64,000 bases of DNA, taken from assembly GCA_913043255.1 (NCBI GenBank), contig CAJWLK010000001.1, forward strand, positions 471,045 to 535,044. The letters are read 5' to 3'. Numbering within the stretch: the first letter of the stretch is position 1; every line of letters starts with the position of its first letter. This document shows positions 17,189 to 27,800 of this stretch, in pieces. Made by a program: the position numbers and the translations under genes. The notes under the pieces are model-generated. The model saw only the letters and a program-made list of their open reading frames with translations. It did not search any database and was not told the origin of the DNA. Source of the stretch: an uncultured Gemmatimonadota bacterium (GTDB lineage: Bacteria; Gemmatimonadota; Gemmatimonadetes; Palauibacterales; Palauibacteraceae).

Positions 17189-17952
17189 GGCAAACTCCAA
17201 TCTAATTCTCCTACTGAGAAGACCGGTCCTTCTATACAGGCCTTCACCCAACGGCCGTCTGCCGACTGAACCACGCAGCCCTGGCAGGTACCAATTCCAC
17301 ATCCCATATGCTCTTCGACAGAGACTTGGAGATCACGGCCGTTCTCTAGCGCGAATGCCGCAAGGGCATGGAGCATGGGGGTAGGGCCGCACCCTAAAAG
17401 AAGCGTCTCAGACTCAGGATCCAGCCCGGCAGTTACACGCCCAAGCCTTCCCGCCCCACCATCTTCCGTAAAGATTTCAGGTTCATGTCCAGTCAAATCT
17501 CCGAGCGTATCAGTATCGAAAACCGCCCCAGCATCACGTTCACCATATAATAGCCGCACACGCCGACCCGCAGCCGCTTCGCGGGCAGCGAGAAAGATGA
17601 ATGGTGCCAGACCGACTCCGCCAGCAACGCATTCTATCGATCGATCATCGATCTCAAAGCCGCGACCGAGCGGACCCAACACTAAGGCCTCTTCTCCACA
17701 TCTTAGTCGCGACAAAGCAAGCGTTCCCTCACCATAGGTTCGGAGGAGAATGCCGATTGCCCCATCTTCACCCGTCCAGCCTACGCTGAAAGGACGAGGC
17801 AGGAGCCATGTTCCAGGCCGATCCAGTCCCAAACCAAGCATAACAAACTGACCGGGCTGTGATATCGCAGCAATTTCAGGGGAATGAAACTCCATCCACC
17901 ATGTGTCCCGAGCAACCACGCGAGTTGATCGAAGAGGTGCAAAACATCTCAC
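17185..17952 (-). CDS. pyrK: Dihydroorotate dehydrogenase electron-transfer subunit
   Basis: A 255-residue ferredoxin-reductase-like protein. It has an FAD-binding segment Pro-Gly-Gln-Phe-Val-Met-Leu near residue 35 and an NAD-binding Gly-Gly-Val-Gly-Leu-Ala-Pro near residue 110. A C-terminal [2Fe-2S] site Cys-Gly-Ile-Gly-Thr-Cys-Gln-Gly-Cys is followed by another Cys about a dozen residues later. It passes electrons from the PyrD flavin to NAD+. The GTG start at 17952 lacks a clear ribosome binding site; the frame remains open upstream without another standard start. It is coupled to pyrD by ATGA. Confidence 0.95.
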   Translation of the reverse strand: MRCFAPLRSTRVVARDTWWMEFHSPEIAAISQPGQFVMLGLGLDRPGTWLLPRPFSVGWTGEDGAIGILLRTYGEGTLALSRLRCGEEALVLGPLGRGFEIDDRSIECVAGGVGLAPFIFLAAREAAAGRRVRLLYGERDAGAVFDTDTLGDLTGHEPEIFTEDGGAGRLGRVTAGLDPESETLLLGCGPTPMLHALAAFALENGRDLQVSVEEHMGCGIGTCQGCVVQSADGRWVKACIEGPVFSVGELDWSLP

Positions 17953-17990
17953 CGGTGCCGCATCGCCAAGCTGGTCAGCCTTTTGGGTAA

Positions 17991-19175
17991 TCAGTTTTGT
18001 TCTCCACCATCTGGTACCGCGTAGCGATTCAAAACGTCACGACGATACTCAATGATCGCATCTGCAATTGCCACCGCAATTGCTTCTTGCCCCTGTGCAC
18101 TGGTGAGATAGCGCTCTTCGTTTTGGTTCGAGAGAAAACCGACCTCTACGATGACCGAAGGCATACGGACTAGTGCCCCCAAGAGAACCCACCATGGACC
18201 TTGCTTGACACCTCGGTCAGATGACTGACCACCCCGCTCTTTCCGGATCGAATTTTGCACAAATCCTGCAAACCGCCGAGATTCTGTAAGATTCTCAGTG
18301 CGGTCTAGACCAGCCAGGATAAACTGCATGTCATCAGGTGATCCGGCAGCATCCTCAACTGAGGGCCCTCGATTCTCTCGTAATGCGACTTCACGCGCTT
18401 CCTCTGAACGTGCAGGACCAAGAAAGATCGTCTCGAAACCGCGGGCACGTTGATCGAACGCGGCATTAGCGTGAATCGACACAAACAAGTCACCACTGTT
18501 CTTGACCGCAAATTCCGATCGAAGATCATGTTTAACATAAACGTCTGAACTGCGCGTCATTGAAGGTTCTATGAAGTCACGTCGTTCCAACTCATCGTGG
18601 AGCAAATGGCCGATAGCAAGAACGACATCTTTTTCGTAACTCTGTCGCCCAAGCGTTCCAGGGTCGCGCCCTCCATGCCCCGGATCAATCACAACGCGCC
18701 AAGACACACTCGGGTCAATACGTGCCGGCAGAGGTTGATCCAACGAATGCTCCCACGCCTCAGCCAGTTCGACGACCGCACCACCAGAGGAAAGCCACCT
18801 TGTGACAAATTCGGCCGGCAACCAGAACTCACCATCCCGTTCGTAAGGGGGATTGGTCATCTGGTGAATCAACTCTCCGTGACGGAAAAAGGGAGACCCT
18901 ATCTCAAACAAAAGTTCCGCCCCCGTCAGATACGTACGAAGAAAAACGCCTGAACGAGAAGTAGGACCCCATAGCGTTGCCAACTCTGTGGCATTTACCA
19001 CGGGAAAATCAAAGTGGCGTGAGACGCTTAACCGTGCTTGTTGACCGCCAATTTCGGCCTGTAAAATATCGGATTGCGCATGAGCGACCGGCACATACGA
19101 GGCCCACATCACGAGAGTGGCGAGAAGCCAACAAGGCAATCGACCATTCTGGTTAGCGATAACGTGACCCCCCAC
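17991..19175 (-). CDS. Exported N-acetylmuramoyl-L-alanine amidase (AmiC-type)
   Basis: A 394-residue protein with an N-terminal signal peptide ending near Ala-His-Ala-Gln and a middle beta-rich region. The C-terminal amidase_3 domain shows Ile-Asp-Pro-Gly-His-Gly-Gly (first Zn ligand), Ser-Ile-His-Ala-Asn-Ala (second Zn His), and a catalytic Glu in Val-Glu-Val-Gly-Phe-Leu-Ser-Asn. It cuts the bond between MurNAc and L-Ala of the stem peptide in the periplasm. Such amidases are switched on by EnvC-type LytM factors, and an envC gene lies at 32260. The GTG start at 19175 follows the smpB stop by 8 nt. Confidence 0.92.
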   Translation of the reverse strand: MGGHVIANQNGRLPCWLLATLVMWASYVPVAHAQSDILQAEIGGQQARLSVSRHFDFPVVNATELATLWGPTSRSGVFLRTYLTGAELLFEIGSPFFRHGELIHQMTNPPYERDGEFWLPAEFVTRWLSSGGAVVELAEAWEHSLDQPLPARIDPSVSWRVVIDPGHGGRDPGTLGRQSYEKDVVLAIGHLLHDELERRDFIEPSMTRSSDVYVKHDLRSEFAVKNSGDLFVSIHANAAFDQRARGFETIFLGPARSEEAREVALRENRGPSVEDAAGSPDDMQFILAGLDRTENLTESRRFAGFVQNSIRKERGGQSSDRGVKQGPWWVLLGALVRMPSVIVEVGFLSNQNEERYLTSAQGQEAIAVAIADAIIEYRRDVLNRYAVPDGGEQN

Positions 19176-19183
19176 AGCAACTT

Positions 19184-19654
19184 CTATACACGTCGTGCAT
19201 CCCGCTTAGCCCTCTCAGCCTCACGCTCCATGGTTTTTCTTTTCAAGTCCTCACGGCGATCCCGATGTTTTTTTCCGCGTGCCAACGCAACAGTAACTTT
19301 CGCGTAACCGCGTCTAAAGTGAACGTCTAGAGGCACAAGCGTGAGACCACGTTCCCGCGTTTGTGAGGCGATGCGTTCAATCTCCCGTCGATTCAAAAGG
19401 AGTTTTCGTTTTCGAACTGGATCCAAGTCGTCAAGGGAGGAATGTTCGTAGCGTGGAATATGCAGATTATGAAGCCATACCTCGCCACAATTGACACGCC
19501 CGAACGAGTCAGCGAAGCTTGCCCGCCCTGATCGAAGTGACTTCACTTCGGCACCTTCAAGGACCAATCCAGCCTCAAACTGCTCGAGCAATTCGAACTC
19601 GTGACGGGCCTTTCTATTGCGGGCAACCACCCGAATTGCGTCACGCTCTGCCAC
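19184..19654 (-). CDS. smpB: SsrA-binding protein SmpB
   Basis: A 156-residue SmpB of normal length. It has Asn-Arg-Lys-Ala-Arg-His-Glu-Phe near the start, Gly-Leu-Val-Leu-Glu-Gly-Ala-Glu-Val-Lys-Ser-Leu-Arg, and a basic C-terminal tail beginning near Ala-Arg-Gly-Lys-Lys-His-Arg-Asp. It delivers tmRNA to stalled ribosomes in trans-translation. The GTG start has a strong GGAGG just upstream. No tmRNA gene is seen beside it. Confidence 0.97.
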   Translation of the reverse strand: MAERDAIRVVARNRKARHEFELLEQFEAGLVLEGAEVKSLRSGRASFADSFGRVNCGEVWLHNLHIPRYEHSSLDDLDPVRKRKLLLNRREIERIASQTRERGLTLVPLDVHFRRGYAKVTVALARGKKHRDRREDLKRKTMEREAERAKRDARRV

Positions 19655-19744
19655 CCTTCCTCCCTACCTCCCTCCGTTGTGGACAGCCTCCCCGTTCCGC
19701 GGGAGACACAGCGCTAAACGTATTGTCACAATTCTGCTCAACGC

Positions 19745-20185
19745 TTAACGGGCAGCTTCACCTTCAATCCCATCTTCTACTCCGTCCCCGTCTCTATTGT
19801 TTCGAGCGGCCTTATATGCTGCCTTCGACTCTGCGACCCGCTGCTCAAGGTCAGAACGCGCTTTTCGGGCAGCATCCTTCCCTGCTTTGATCGCTTCTCC
19901 CGCCACCTGTTGTTGTTCACGGGCTGCATCTACGTGCTCTGCTGTCTCTTCTTGCACGCGTTCGAAGCCTTCCTCAAAACTTCCGCGAAGGTCTTCAAGC
20001 TTCTCGCCCAGATCATCACGGAGCCGGCGGGCTCCCTCCCGTAAATCTTTCTGCGTTTCCTCGCCAGTCTTGGGAGCCAACAAAAGAGCGACCGAGGCGC
20101 CCACGAGTGACCCCCAGAGGAAAGCCACCAAACCCGAGCCGCGTTTCTCTACAATCACATACGGCTGCTGATCTTGTTCGGACAT
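19745..20185 (-). CDS. YtxH-domain protein
   Basis: A 146-residue protein with one hydrophobic segment near residues 17-35 (Gly-Leu-Val-Ala-Phe-Leu-Trp-Gly followed by Leu-Leu-Leu-Ala-Pro-Lys-Thr-Gly), the YtxH family hallmark. It then has a long charged region, rich in Glu, Arg and Ala, that should form an amphipathic or coiled helix. AGGA lies 6 nt before the ATG. YtxH proteins are associated with general stress; no biochemical role is established. Confidence 0.85.
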   Translation of the reverse strand: MSEQDQQPYVIVEKRGSGLVAFLWGSLVGASVALLLAPKTGEETQKDLREGARRLRDDLGEKLEDLRGSFEEGFERVQEETAEHVDAAREQQQVAGEAIKAGKDAARKARSDLEQRVAESKAAYKAARNNRDGDGVEDGIEGEAAR

Positions 20186-20235
20186 CTCTTATCCTTTGTC
20201 GACCGTGCTGGCCAAAATCAATCTAATAGCTGTCT

Positions 20236-21771
20236 TCATTCACTCCCACCCTCAACAACACGACGGTACGCTTCAAGATCCCACTCTGGTCGTTTGGAGG
20301 CATCCGCGATCTCAAATCCGAGGAAGAAGATGAGTTGAGCGATCCTTGATGTTTTGTCGTAAAGGATGCGATCCGCTTCGTCGTTCGGGCCGTGATAGTC
20401 TTCATGTGTACCGGTAAAGAAGAACAGTATCGGAACTCCTTTACGTGCGAAGTTGTAGTGGTCCGAGCGAAAATAGAAGTTTTCGCTAGGCCATGGGTCA
20501 TCGATCATCGTTAAACCGAGTTCAGGATGGTCAGCAACGACCCCTTCGAGTGTAGCCCCCAGTGTAGACTCATCTCGGCCGATCGCAACTACGGTATCTT
20601 GCCAGTTCCGACCGATCATATCGATGTTGAGATTCGCCACCGTGGACTCCAGAGGAAACAGTGGATTTTCTGAATACCACCGTGATCCAAGCAACCCTCT
20701 CTCCTCTCCACTGACTGTCATGAAGATGAGAGACCGACGCGGCGGGTTGCGAAGCGAAGCGAAAGCCTCAGCAAGTTCGATGATTGCAGCCGTCCCAGAA
20801 GCGTCGTCGTCTGCCCCATTGTAAATGGAGTCCCCTTCTACCGGTCTTCCTACACCCACATGGTCCATATGAGCGGTAAAGACAACATACTCATCTCGCA
20901 ACTCTGGATCCGAACCCTCTATCCAGCCGATAGTATTGAAGGCTTGGTCACCCCGAAACCGAGAATTCGTACGTACCTTCGCACTATAATCGGTTACCGC
21001 ACTCTCTGAGGTGAGCGCCTCTTGAAGCGCAGCAGGTAAAGACGACAATCGGACTAAAACTGCTGGCCCCTCCAGTTCATCAGGGACCCCCAACGACATC
21101 TGCTCTCGCGAGAAAAATCTGCGCAGTCCGTCGAAGTACTCATCGGAACTATCGATTGCTAACACTACCCCTTCTGCACCAGAGGTGAGGAGCCTTCGAA
21201 CAGCAGACATTGCATCTCGAACTTCGGTTTCCTTCACGTAGACAAGGGATACCGATTCAGTCAAATCGGCCGCATTAATAAGTGAGCTTAAATGAAGAGG
21301 GCCCGCCGCCTCCACACCCCCCCCGGGTAGCGAAATGAAATCTTCAGGCGCAATCTCTCTACCTCCAGGACCAACGATTTCCAGCGACTGTTTTTCAGGA
21401 GGACCAGCAACTGAGAATGCGAGAGGGTACAACTGCAGATACGAATCACCATCTCCGGGTAGCAACCCGAATTCCTTGAACCGTCCTGCAATGTGACGCG
21501 CAGCTTTATCGATTTCTGGACTTGGCGTGGCGCGGCCACGCATCGAGTCATGAGCCAGCGCGCCAATACGAGCACTCAAATCGGCAACTGTGATCGTAGC
21601 TGCGGCTTCCTCTCTCGCCTCCAGTTCAGACTGTGCAAACACTCGCTCGGGTGACCATAGGCACACGAGGTTCACAAAGAGCAAAGCAAGGACGAGTGGG
21701 GGCTTCCCGGCTCGATTAGCAAGATTCAGCGTAATTGTGCAAGCGCTCCACGTACTAGGGATGACTGTCAT
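20236..21771 (-). CDS. Exported M28-family zinc metallopeptidase
   Basis: About 511 residues with an N-terminal hydrophobic signal ending near Val-Phe-Ala-Gln. The M28 zinc-site series is complete in order: His-Met-Asp-His-Val, Asn-Gly-Ala-Asp-Asp-Asp-Ala-Ser-Gly, Glu-Glu-Arg-Gly-Leu-Leu-Gly-Ser, Asn-Ile-Asp-Met-Ile-Gly, and Arg-Ser-Asp-His-Tyr. The region before the zinc-site domain (about residues 130-230) has the look of a PA-type insert. It is likely a periplasmic aminopeptidase. I start it at 21771; a longer frame to 21948 would overlap the divergent DUF58 gene and add non-signal sequence. Confidence 0.92.
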   Translation of the reverse strand: MTVIPSTWSACTITLNLANRAGKPPLVLALLFVNLVCLWSPERVFAQSELEAREEAAATITVADLSARIGALAHDSMRGRATPSPEIDKAARHIAGRFKEFGLLPGDGDSYLQLYPLAFSVAGPPEKQSLEIVGPGGREIAPEDFISLPGGGVEAAGPLHLSSLINAADLTESVSLVYVKETEVRDAMSAVRRLLTSGAEGVVLAIDSSDEYFDGLRRFFSREQMSLGVPDELEGPAVLVRLSSLPAALQEALTSESAVTDYSAKVRTNSRFRGDQAFNTIGWIEGSDPELRDEYVVFTAHMDHVGVGRPVEGDSIYNGADDDASGTAAIIELAEAFASLRNPPRRSLIFMTVSGEERGLLGSRWYSENPLFPLESTVANLNIDMIGRNWQDTVVAIGRDESTLGATLEGVVADHPELGLTMIDDPWPSENFYFRSDHYNFARKGVPILFFFTGTHEDYHGPNDEADRILYDKTSRIAQLIFFLGFEIADASKRPEWDLEAYRRVVEGGSE

Positions 21772-21902
21772 GAGTTTTAGCTTTCCAAAAATTTGAGTAA
21801 AGGTCCTTTGCTTTCTAACATGCTGGCCAGAGTCACCTGGGCGCCACAACCGACCATCTCTCCACAGTTGGCGGAACCCTCGACTCTGGCTAGTCTTCTC
21901 CC

Positions 21903-22847
21903 ATGATCGAACCTCCCGCAACTGCGACCCCGCCCCGTGAGGCGGCACGTCAACGACTTGACCTGGCGAGTCCTCGAGAAATCATGGGTCTCGCACACCT
22001 AGAACTGGTCGCGCGTGGAATCGTTGAAGGATTCTTAATTGGCCTTCATGATTCTCCCAAACGTGGGTTCTCAGCCGAATTCTCCGAAAATCGCGCATAC
22101 AACCGTGGCGATGACCTTCGACATTTAGACTGGAAGGTATACGCACGGACCGATCGCTTGTTTGTAAAACAGTTTGAAGAAGAAACGAATTTGAGGGCGT
22201 ATATATTATTAGATGTGAGCAGATCGATGGGATGGGTGTCAGATGAAGAAAGTTTACCGACCAAACTCGAATACGCACGGCTCCTCGCCGCATCACTGTC
22301 CTTACTGTTAATTCAACAGGGAGACGCTGCCGGTCTCATTGCATTCGATGAAAAAATGCGAGGTGATATTGTCCCCCGGTCTACCCGTAGACACTGGCGA
22401 CGGCTTGTCGCAGAACTGGCGCGCCTTTATCCGGCCGGGAAAACCAACCCCGGTAGCGCACTCAAAGATCTCGCAAGAAGGCTCCAACGAAGGGGTTTGG
22501 TCGTCCTTATTTCTGACCTTCTCGTAACCCCGGAGAGGACTCAAAAGGCTCTTCGATATCTTCGCCACCGCGGCCACGAAGTGATCTTGTTCCACATTAT
22601 GGACCCGGGGGAGCGCGAGCTCCCAGCAGCTGGCGAGGCGATTTTCTACGATCCAGAGACTGATCAGGAGCTAAACGCTAACTCGGCCGCACTCAGGAAG
22701 CAGTACCGTGAGGCAGTTGAAGGAGCAATTACAACCTGGCGTAAGGAGGCACTTCGGTGGGGAGCGGATTACACACTCCTCACAACTAACATGCCACTCG
22801 GTCTCGCACTCCGTCGGTTCTTGCGCAAACGATCGCTTCTCGGATGA
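21903..22847 (+). CDS. DUF58 domain protein
   Basis: A 314-residue soluble protein. The central DUF58 motif is Arg-Gly-Asp-Asp-Leu-Arg-His-Leu-Asp-Trp-Lys, and a von Willebrand A-like segment (Leu-Leu-Asp-Val-Ser-Arg-Ser-Met, a partial MIDAS) follows near residue 107. DUF58 proteins usually sit with MoxR ATPases and BatA-type membrane proteins in envelope or stress modules. Here the BatA-like gene overlaps it by 4 nt (ATGA), but no MoxR ATPase gene is in the window. No strong ribosome binding site is seen before the ATG. Confidence 0.88.
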   Translation: MIEPPATATPPREAARQRLDLASPREIMGLAHLELVARGIVEGFLIGLHDSPKRGFSAEFSENRAYNRGDDLRHLDWKVYARTDRLFVKQFEEETNLRAYILLDVSRSMGWVSDEESLPTKLEYARLLAASLSLLLIQQGDAAGLIAFDEKMRGDIVPRSTRRHWRRLVAELARLYPAGKTNPGSALKDLARRLQRRGLVVLISDLLVTPERTQKALRYLRHRGHEVILFHIMDPGERELPAAGEAIFYDPETDQELNANSAALRKQYREAVEGAITTWRKEALRWGADYTLLTTNMPLGLALRRFLRKRSLLG

Positions 22848-24838
22848 GCTTTCTCTACGGGTGGGCGATGGTACTCGCAGTAAGTGCGATCGTACCAATA
22901 GTGTTGCACTTCCGTAAACGACAAACCGATCGGCGCGTTGCTTTCCCTGCTCTGCGTTACCTAACTCGGGCAGAAGATGCCCGCTCAAGGTCCCTGGTTG
23001 CATCCGACATCTTGTTACTTGCGGTCCGCATCGGTTTGATCCTAGCGCTTGCACTAGCCGCTGCAGGTCCACTTCTAGGACGGGGTGGAGCTCGCGACCA
23101 TCCACCGACCGACGTAGCGTTAATCGTTGACAATTCGGCAAGCGTAGGGCGCCTCACAGAAAACGGATTCTTGTTCGACGATTTGGTCTCAAGAGCCCAG
23201 GAAGCACTGGAGGTTGCTAGCCCAGAGGATCGGATCTGGTTGTTCCCATCAGTCGGAGAGCCTCTAGCAACAGGAGTGAGCCGAGACCGAGCGATTGAAG
23301 CACTCGCTACACTACAGATTACGGATGGCGCTGCCGACCTTGTCCAAACAGTTGCAAGAGCGTCTGCTACCCTTCCAGCCGACGGTGAACGGCAACGAGA
23401 AGTCCAGCTAGTTTCTGATTTGCAGGCAGCGGGATTGACAACACATATAGAGTATGAGGGAGATACCGCACCAATAATTGCCTACGTACCACTACCACCA
23501 GTTGAGGCAAACGCTGCGTTGGCTGCACTAGAGCTGACAGGTGGCACTACCGTCCCATCAGGGATTGGCCATGGAGTTACTGTACGGACAGAACTCAAAG
23601 GAGGCGAAGAACTCTCCCCCGGAGAAACCGTAACTGATGCTGACATTCGAATAGATATCGACGGTCGAGTAGTTGGTGCTTCCCGTGCACCTTGGGGAGC
23701 AAGCTCTACGCTCGGACTGCCAGAGTTGGGCATCGGTCCCCATGTCGGGCAAGTAGAGGTGTCTGCAGCCGGCTCTCGCGCAGATGATATCCGGTATTTC
23801 TCTATGCGTGTGGTAGCTCCACCCACCATCGATTTTGAAGGCCCTGAGGACAGTTTCATCAGAATCGGAATCCAAACCCTGATTCAGGCCGGTCGGCTCG
23901 GTTCGAGTTCCCGTGCCTCTATAGTGGTTTTAGAAGGAGACGCAGCACAGGGTGCCTCGTGGCCTGAGGTGTCGACGTTGATCCTAGTACCACCATCCGA
24001 CCCAATAGATCTGCCAGCCTTCAACCAAAGATTGTCTGTGTTAGGCCTTGATATACAGGCTCACTTAGATCCGGCGCACGGTGACCTAGGGTTCGAAGAG
24101 TCCACGGCAACATTTTCCCTGTCGGGGGTCCGGGTTCGATCGCGCTACCTTCTCAGATCGGGCGGAGGCCCAGCGAACGTAGATACAACCCTTCTTACGA
24201 ATGAGGATGGTGAACCTTGGTTAGTGCGGAAGAGGCAAGGGGAACGCCTCATTCTATTGGTTGCGTCCCCATTCACATCCGAGGCAATTGACCTCCCATC
24301 ACACCCAACCATGATCCCATTCCTGGAGGCCTTGTTAGTTTACTGGTCGCATTTCTCTTCTTGGCCACCCTCAGATTTTGAGGCAGGAAGCACTATTCCC
24401 CTCCCACGGTGGGTCAACGAAATTATCGCACCAAACGGTTCTACCCGCCCAGTTGCGAAAGGTACTGTTTATTCACCTTCAATGGCTGGTGTGTACACAG
24501 CACATGGAGTGAATCCGGATGGGGCATATCGAGAAACTCAATTTGCTGTCAATGTCCCGGCCATCGAGATCGACCCAACACCTCTACCCAGAGCGGATCT
24601 GGCGTCGATGTTTCCAGGACGCACGGTGTTTACAGCCGGGCCCAAAGGGGACTCTTGGACAACTACCGTGTTTCGTGCACGACGCGGACGCGACATAACA
24701 ATTGGGTTGCTTGTCGTCACCTTAGCCTTAGTGGCGATCGAGTTGTTTCTTGCTACACCTGGACGTTCAGGGCAATCGACTGAGGACGGCGAAACCGCCC
24801 AAGCACGGAGCGAAAGTAGATCGGGCGCTTCGAGCTGA
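22844..24838 (+). CDS. BatA-like membrane protein with N-terminal double transmembrane domain
   Basis: A 664-residue protein. The first 20 residues and about residues 55-85 are hydrophobic, with the family block Pro-Ile-Val-Leu-His-Phe-Arg-Lys-Arg between them. A von Willebrand-like region begins with Ile-Val-Asp-Asn-Ser-Ala-Ser near residue 98. A third membrane segment lies near residues 605-630. The build matches the BatA N-terminal domain family found beside DUF58 genes. The von Willebrand site is degenerate compared with canonical Asp-x-Ser-x-Ser. Its stop region is overlapped by the probable mfd start. Confidence 0.85.
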   Translation: MSFLYGWAMVLAVSAIVPIVLHFRKRQTDRRVAFPALRYLTRAEDARSRSLVASDILLLAVRIGLILALALAAAGPLLGRGGARDHPPTDVALIVDNSASVGRLTENGFLFDDLVSRAQEALEVASPEDRIWLFPSVGEPLATGVSRDRAIEALATLQITDGAADLVQTVARASATLPADGERQREVQLVSDLQAAGLTTHIEYEGDTAPIIAYVPLPPVEANAALAALELTGGTTVPSGIGHGVTVRTELKGGEELSPGETVTDADIRIDIDGRVVGASRAPWGASSTLGLPELGIGPHVGQVEVSAAGSRADDIRYFSMRVVAPPTIDFEGPEDSFIRIGIQTLIQAGRLGSSSRASIVVLEGDAAQGASWPEVSTLILVPPSDPIDLPAFNQRLSVLGLDIQAHLDPAHGDLGFEESTATFSLSGVRVRSRYLLRSGGGPANVDTTLLTNEDGEPWLVRKRQGERLILLVASPFTSEAIDLPSHPTMIPFLEALLVYWSHFSSWPPSDFEAGSTIPLPRWVNEIIAPNGSTRPVAKGTVYSPSMAGVYTAHGVNPDGAYRETQFAVNVPAIEIDPTPLPRADLASMFPGRTVFTAGPKGDSWTTTVFRARRGRDITIGLLVVTLALVAIELFLATPGRSGQSTEDGETAQARSESRSGASS

Positions 24839-27800
24839 TCTTAAGGACGTTTCAAAAGCTCGCGGAGGAAGCCAACCTACCAGAGGCGCTTTCCCGTGAT
24901 GGGGGACATGTACCCCTATATAGCCTCCCGGGCGCAGCGACATCCGCATTAGCGCTTTCTTTAGCAGATTTGTCACCAGGAGTTCCGATCGTACTCGTAG
25001 CTATTTCACCAGAACATGCCGACAAGCTACACGAAGATCTACTAGCATTAGGTGACCTTCGAACCCGTTGCTATCCACAGCGTGAGGCACTCCCGTATGG
25101 AGATGAAGATCCCCACATAGAAATCTCCGCTCAACGCGTGGATGCTCTTGCCGCTCTGCTCGCGAACCGATGTCGTGTTTTGGTGACAACAGCACGAGCA
25201 CTGATTGAACGGTCTCCGATTCCAGTGCATTCAGGAGAATCGCTTTCCCTAGATCTTTCAATTGGGGACGGTGCTCCACTTGAGGACTTGGCAGACAGAC
25301 TAGAACGTATGGGATTCATTCGGACTCATTCCGTACGCGAGATAGGTGATTTCACAGTCCGGGGAGGATTAATCGACGCCTTCCCATTCGGCCATCCCGC
25401 ACCTCTTAGAATTGAACTATGGGGTGATGAAATAGTGTCGTTGCGTCGGTTTGATGCTTTGACACAGCGATCAACCGAAACCTGCGATAACGCACAGATT
25501 CTCCCAATTGATCTTATGGCTGGAGAAGATAAAGGTAACACCGAACGACGGTCACTTGTTGAACTACTCCCATCCAATGCGATCATGGTTCACCTGGAGC
25601 CCGAAAATGGGATCAAGGCACGTTCCAGACTGTGGAATGAGATCCGAGAAGCCCGAAAACGGGCGAGTGATCAGGAAGTAACCACAGACGTACTCGCGGT
25701 GCCACCTTCAGACGCGGAATTGAGGCTCAAGCAGTTTCGCAGGATTGAATTCATTACTGATAACACGGAAAACATGCCTGGCGCGATTCAATTGCCTGTT
25801 GAGCCGCCCCCAAAAATTGATCGAGACATGAAACGACTCATCGCACAGATCTCGCGCACATACGAGGAAGGAGGCCAAACCTTAATCCTGTGCGATAACG
25901 AAGGGCAGATCGAACGTCTTGAAGAAATCGTGGTCGAGCGAGCGGGCCGCGACATGATCCAACACGTGACCTTAGCAGTCGGATCGTTATCTGGAGGCTT
26001 CCGGGTCGATCCACCCTCCAACCTCACAGTGCTCACGGACCATGAGGTGTTTCGCAGAGCGTACCGACGACACCGTGTCCGGTTCAAGGGTGCAGCCACT
26101 CTCGAGTCAATTGCATCAATTCAACCTGGGGATTACGTGGTCCATATCGACCATGGGATTGGCCGGTACCATGGTATACAACGAGTCAAAGTCGATGGGC
26201 AAACAATCGAAACTTTGGAGATCGAATACGCTGATGGTGAATTGCTCCGACTTCCCCACTATCGACTGGATTTAATCGAGCGCTGGGGGAGCATTCCATC
26301 CAATGCACGGCCACCCAGGGTGCACAAACTTGGCGGGAAAAAGTGGAGCCGGCTGAAGCGAAGAACTGTCTCCGCCATTGAAGAAACAGCGGTGGACCTC
26401 TTGCAATTGTATGCGAGGCGCAAGTTAGCGGAGGGTCGGGCATTCGCATCCGATAATCTGTGGCAGACTGAGATGGAGTCTGCTTTTATTTATGAGGAAA
26501 CACCACACCAAATTGAAGCTTGGAAAGCTGTCTGTGAAGATCTCGAAAAACCAAATCCGATGGATCGTCTCATTTGTGGAGACGTAGGGTTTGGGAAAAC
26601 AGAAATTGCGATCCGAGCAGCTTTCAAGGTGGCGTTAGAGGGGGCACAAGTCGCAATACTCGCTCCGACAACTATCCTGGTTGAACAACACTTACGTACA
26701 TTCCAAGAACGCCTCGCCGCCTTTCCCCTCCGCATAGAGAGCTTGTCACGCTTCCGCACCTCTTCCGAACAAAAGGAGGTCATAGGAAAACTGGCTAGCG
26801 GACATATCGACCTGGTAATCGGAACCCATCGGCTTCTGTCACAGGACATAACATTCAAAGATCTGGGATTGTTGATTGTTGATGAAGAACAGCGGTTTGG
26901 TGTCAAGCAGAAAGAACACCTGAAGGAACTTCGTGAGGCCGTTGATGTGTTGACACTAACGGCTACCCCTATCCCAAGAACGCTTCATCTCGCACTGGGC
27001 GGGATTCGCGACCTATCTTTGATGCGGACGCCACCCAGGAATCGCATGCCTATCATCACCCATGTCTTGGATTGGGATGCTTCGATCCTTGAAGAAGCAC
27101 TCCGGCGGGAACTAGACCGAGGCGGGCAGATATTCTTCGTACATGACCGAGTAGAAACCATCGATGCCCTTGCCCGGCGAGTACAGCACCTCCTGCCGGA
27201 AGCACGCACCGTGATCGCACACGGACAGATGCCAGAGCGAGCCCTTGAAGATGCCATGTACAATTTTATAGAGGGCGACATCGACATCCTCATCTGCACA
27301 TCCATCATCGAAAACGGGCTCGATGTGCCATCAGCAAACACAATGATCGTTCATAGAGCACATAACTTCGGACTAGCACAACTCTATCAACTACGTGGCC
27401 GCATCGGACGCTCACACAGAAGGGCATATTGTTACCTTCTTGTGCCTGAAAACGTTGCGCCAGAAGCTACAGAACGCCTGAGAGTTCTCGAGCACCATAC
27501 AGAACTAGGATCGGGGTATGACATAGCCTTGAAGGACCTTGAGTTCAGAGGTACGGGTAATCTACTAGGCTCCGATCAGAGCGGTTTTGCTACGGCCGTT
27601 GGAATCGAGACATATCAAAGACTTGTGGAGAGCACGGTGCAGCGCCTCAAGGGTGATGGGACCATGGAAACAAAACCTGGAATACAGATCAGTGTTGATG
27701 GAGAATCATTTCTCCCTGATGATTATGTGTCCGAACCCCAGCAGAAGGTGAATCTCTATCGTCGGCTCTCCCGCCTTGACAATTGGGAAAAAATCGAAGA

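Noticed and set aside
21772..21948. N-terminal extension of the M28 peptidase
   Set aside because: It overlaps the divergent DUF58 gene and would bury the signal peptide 60 residues in.
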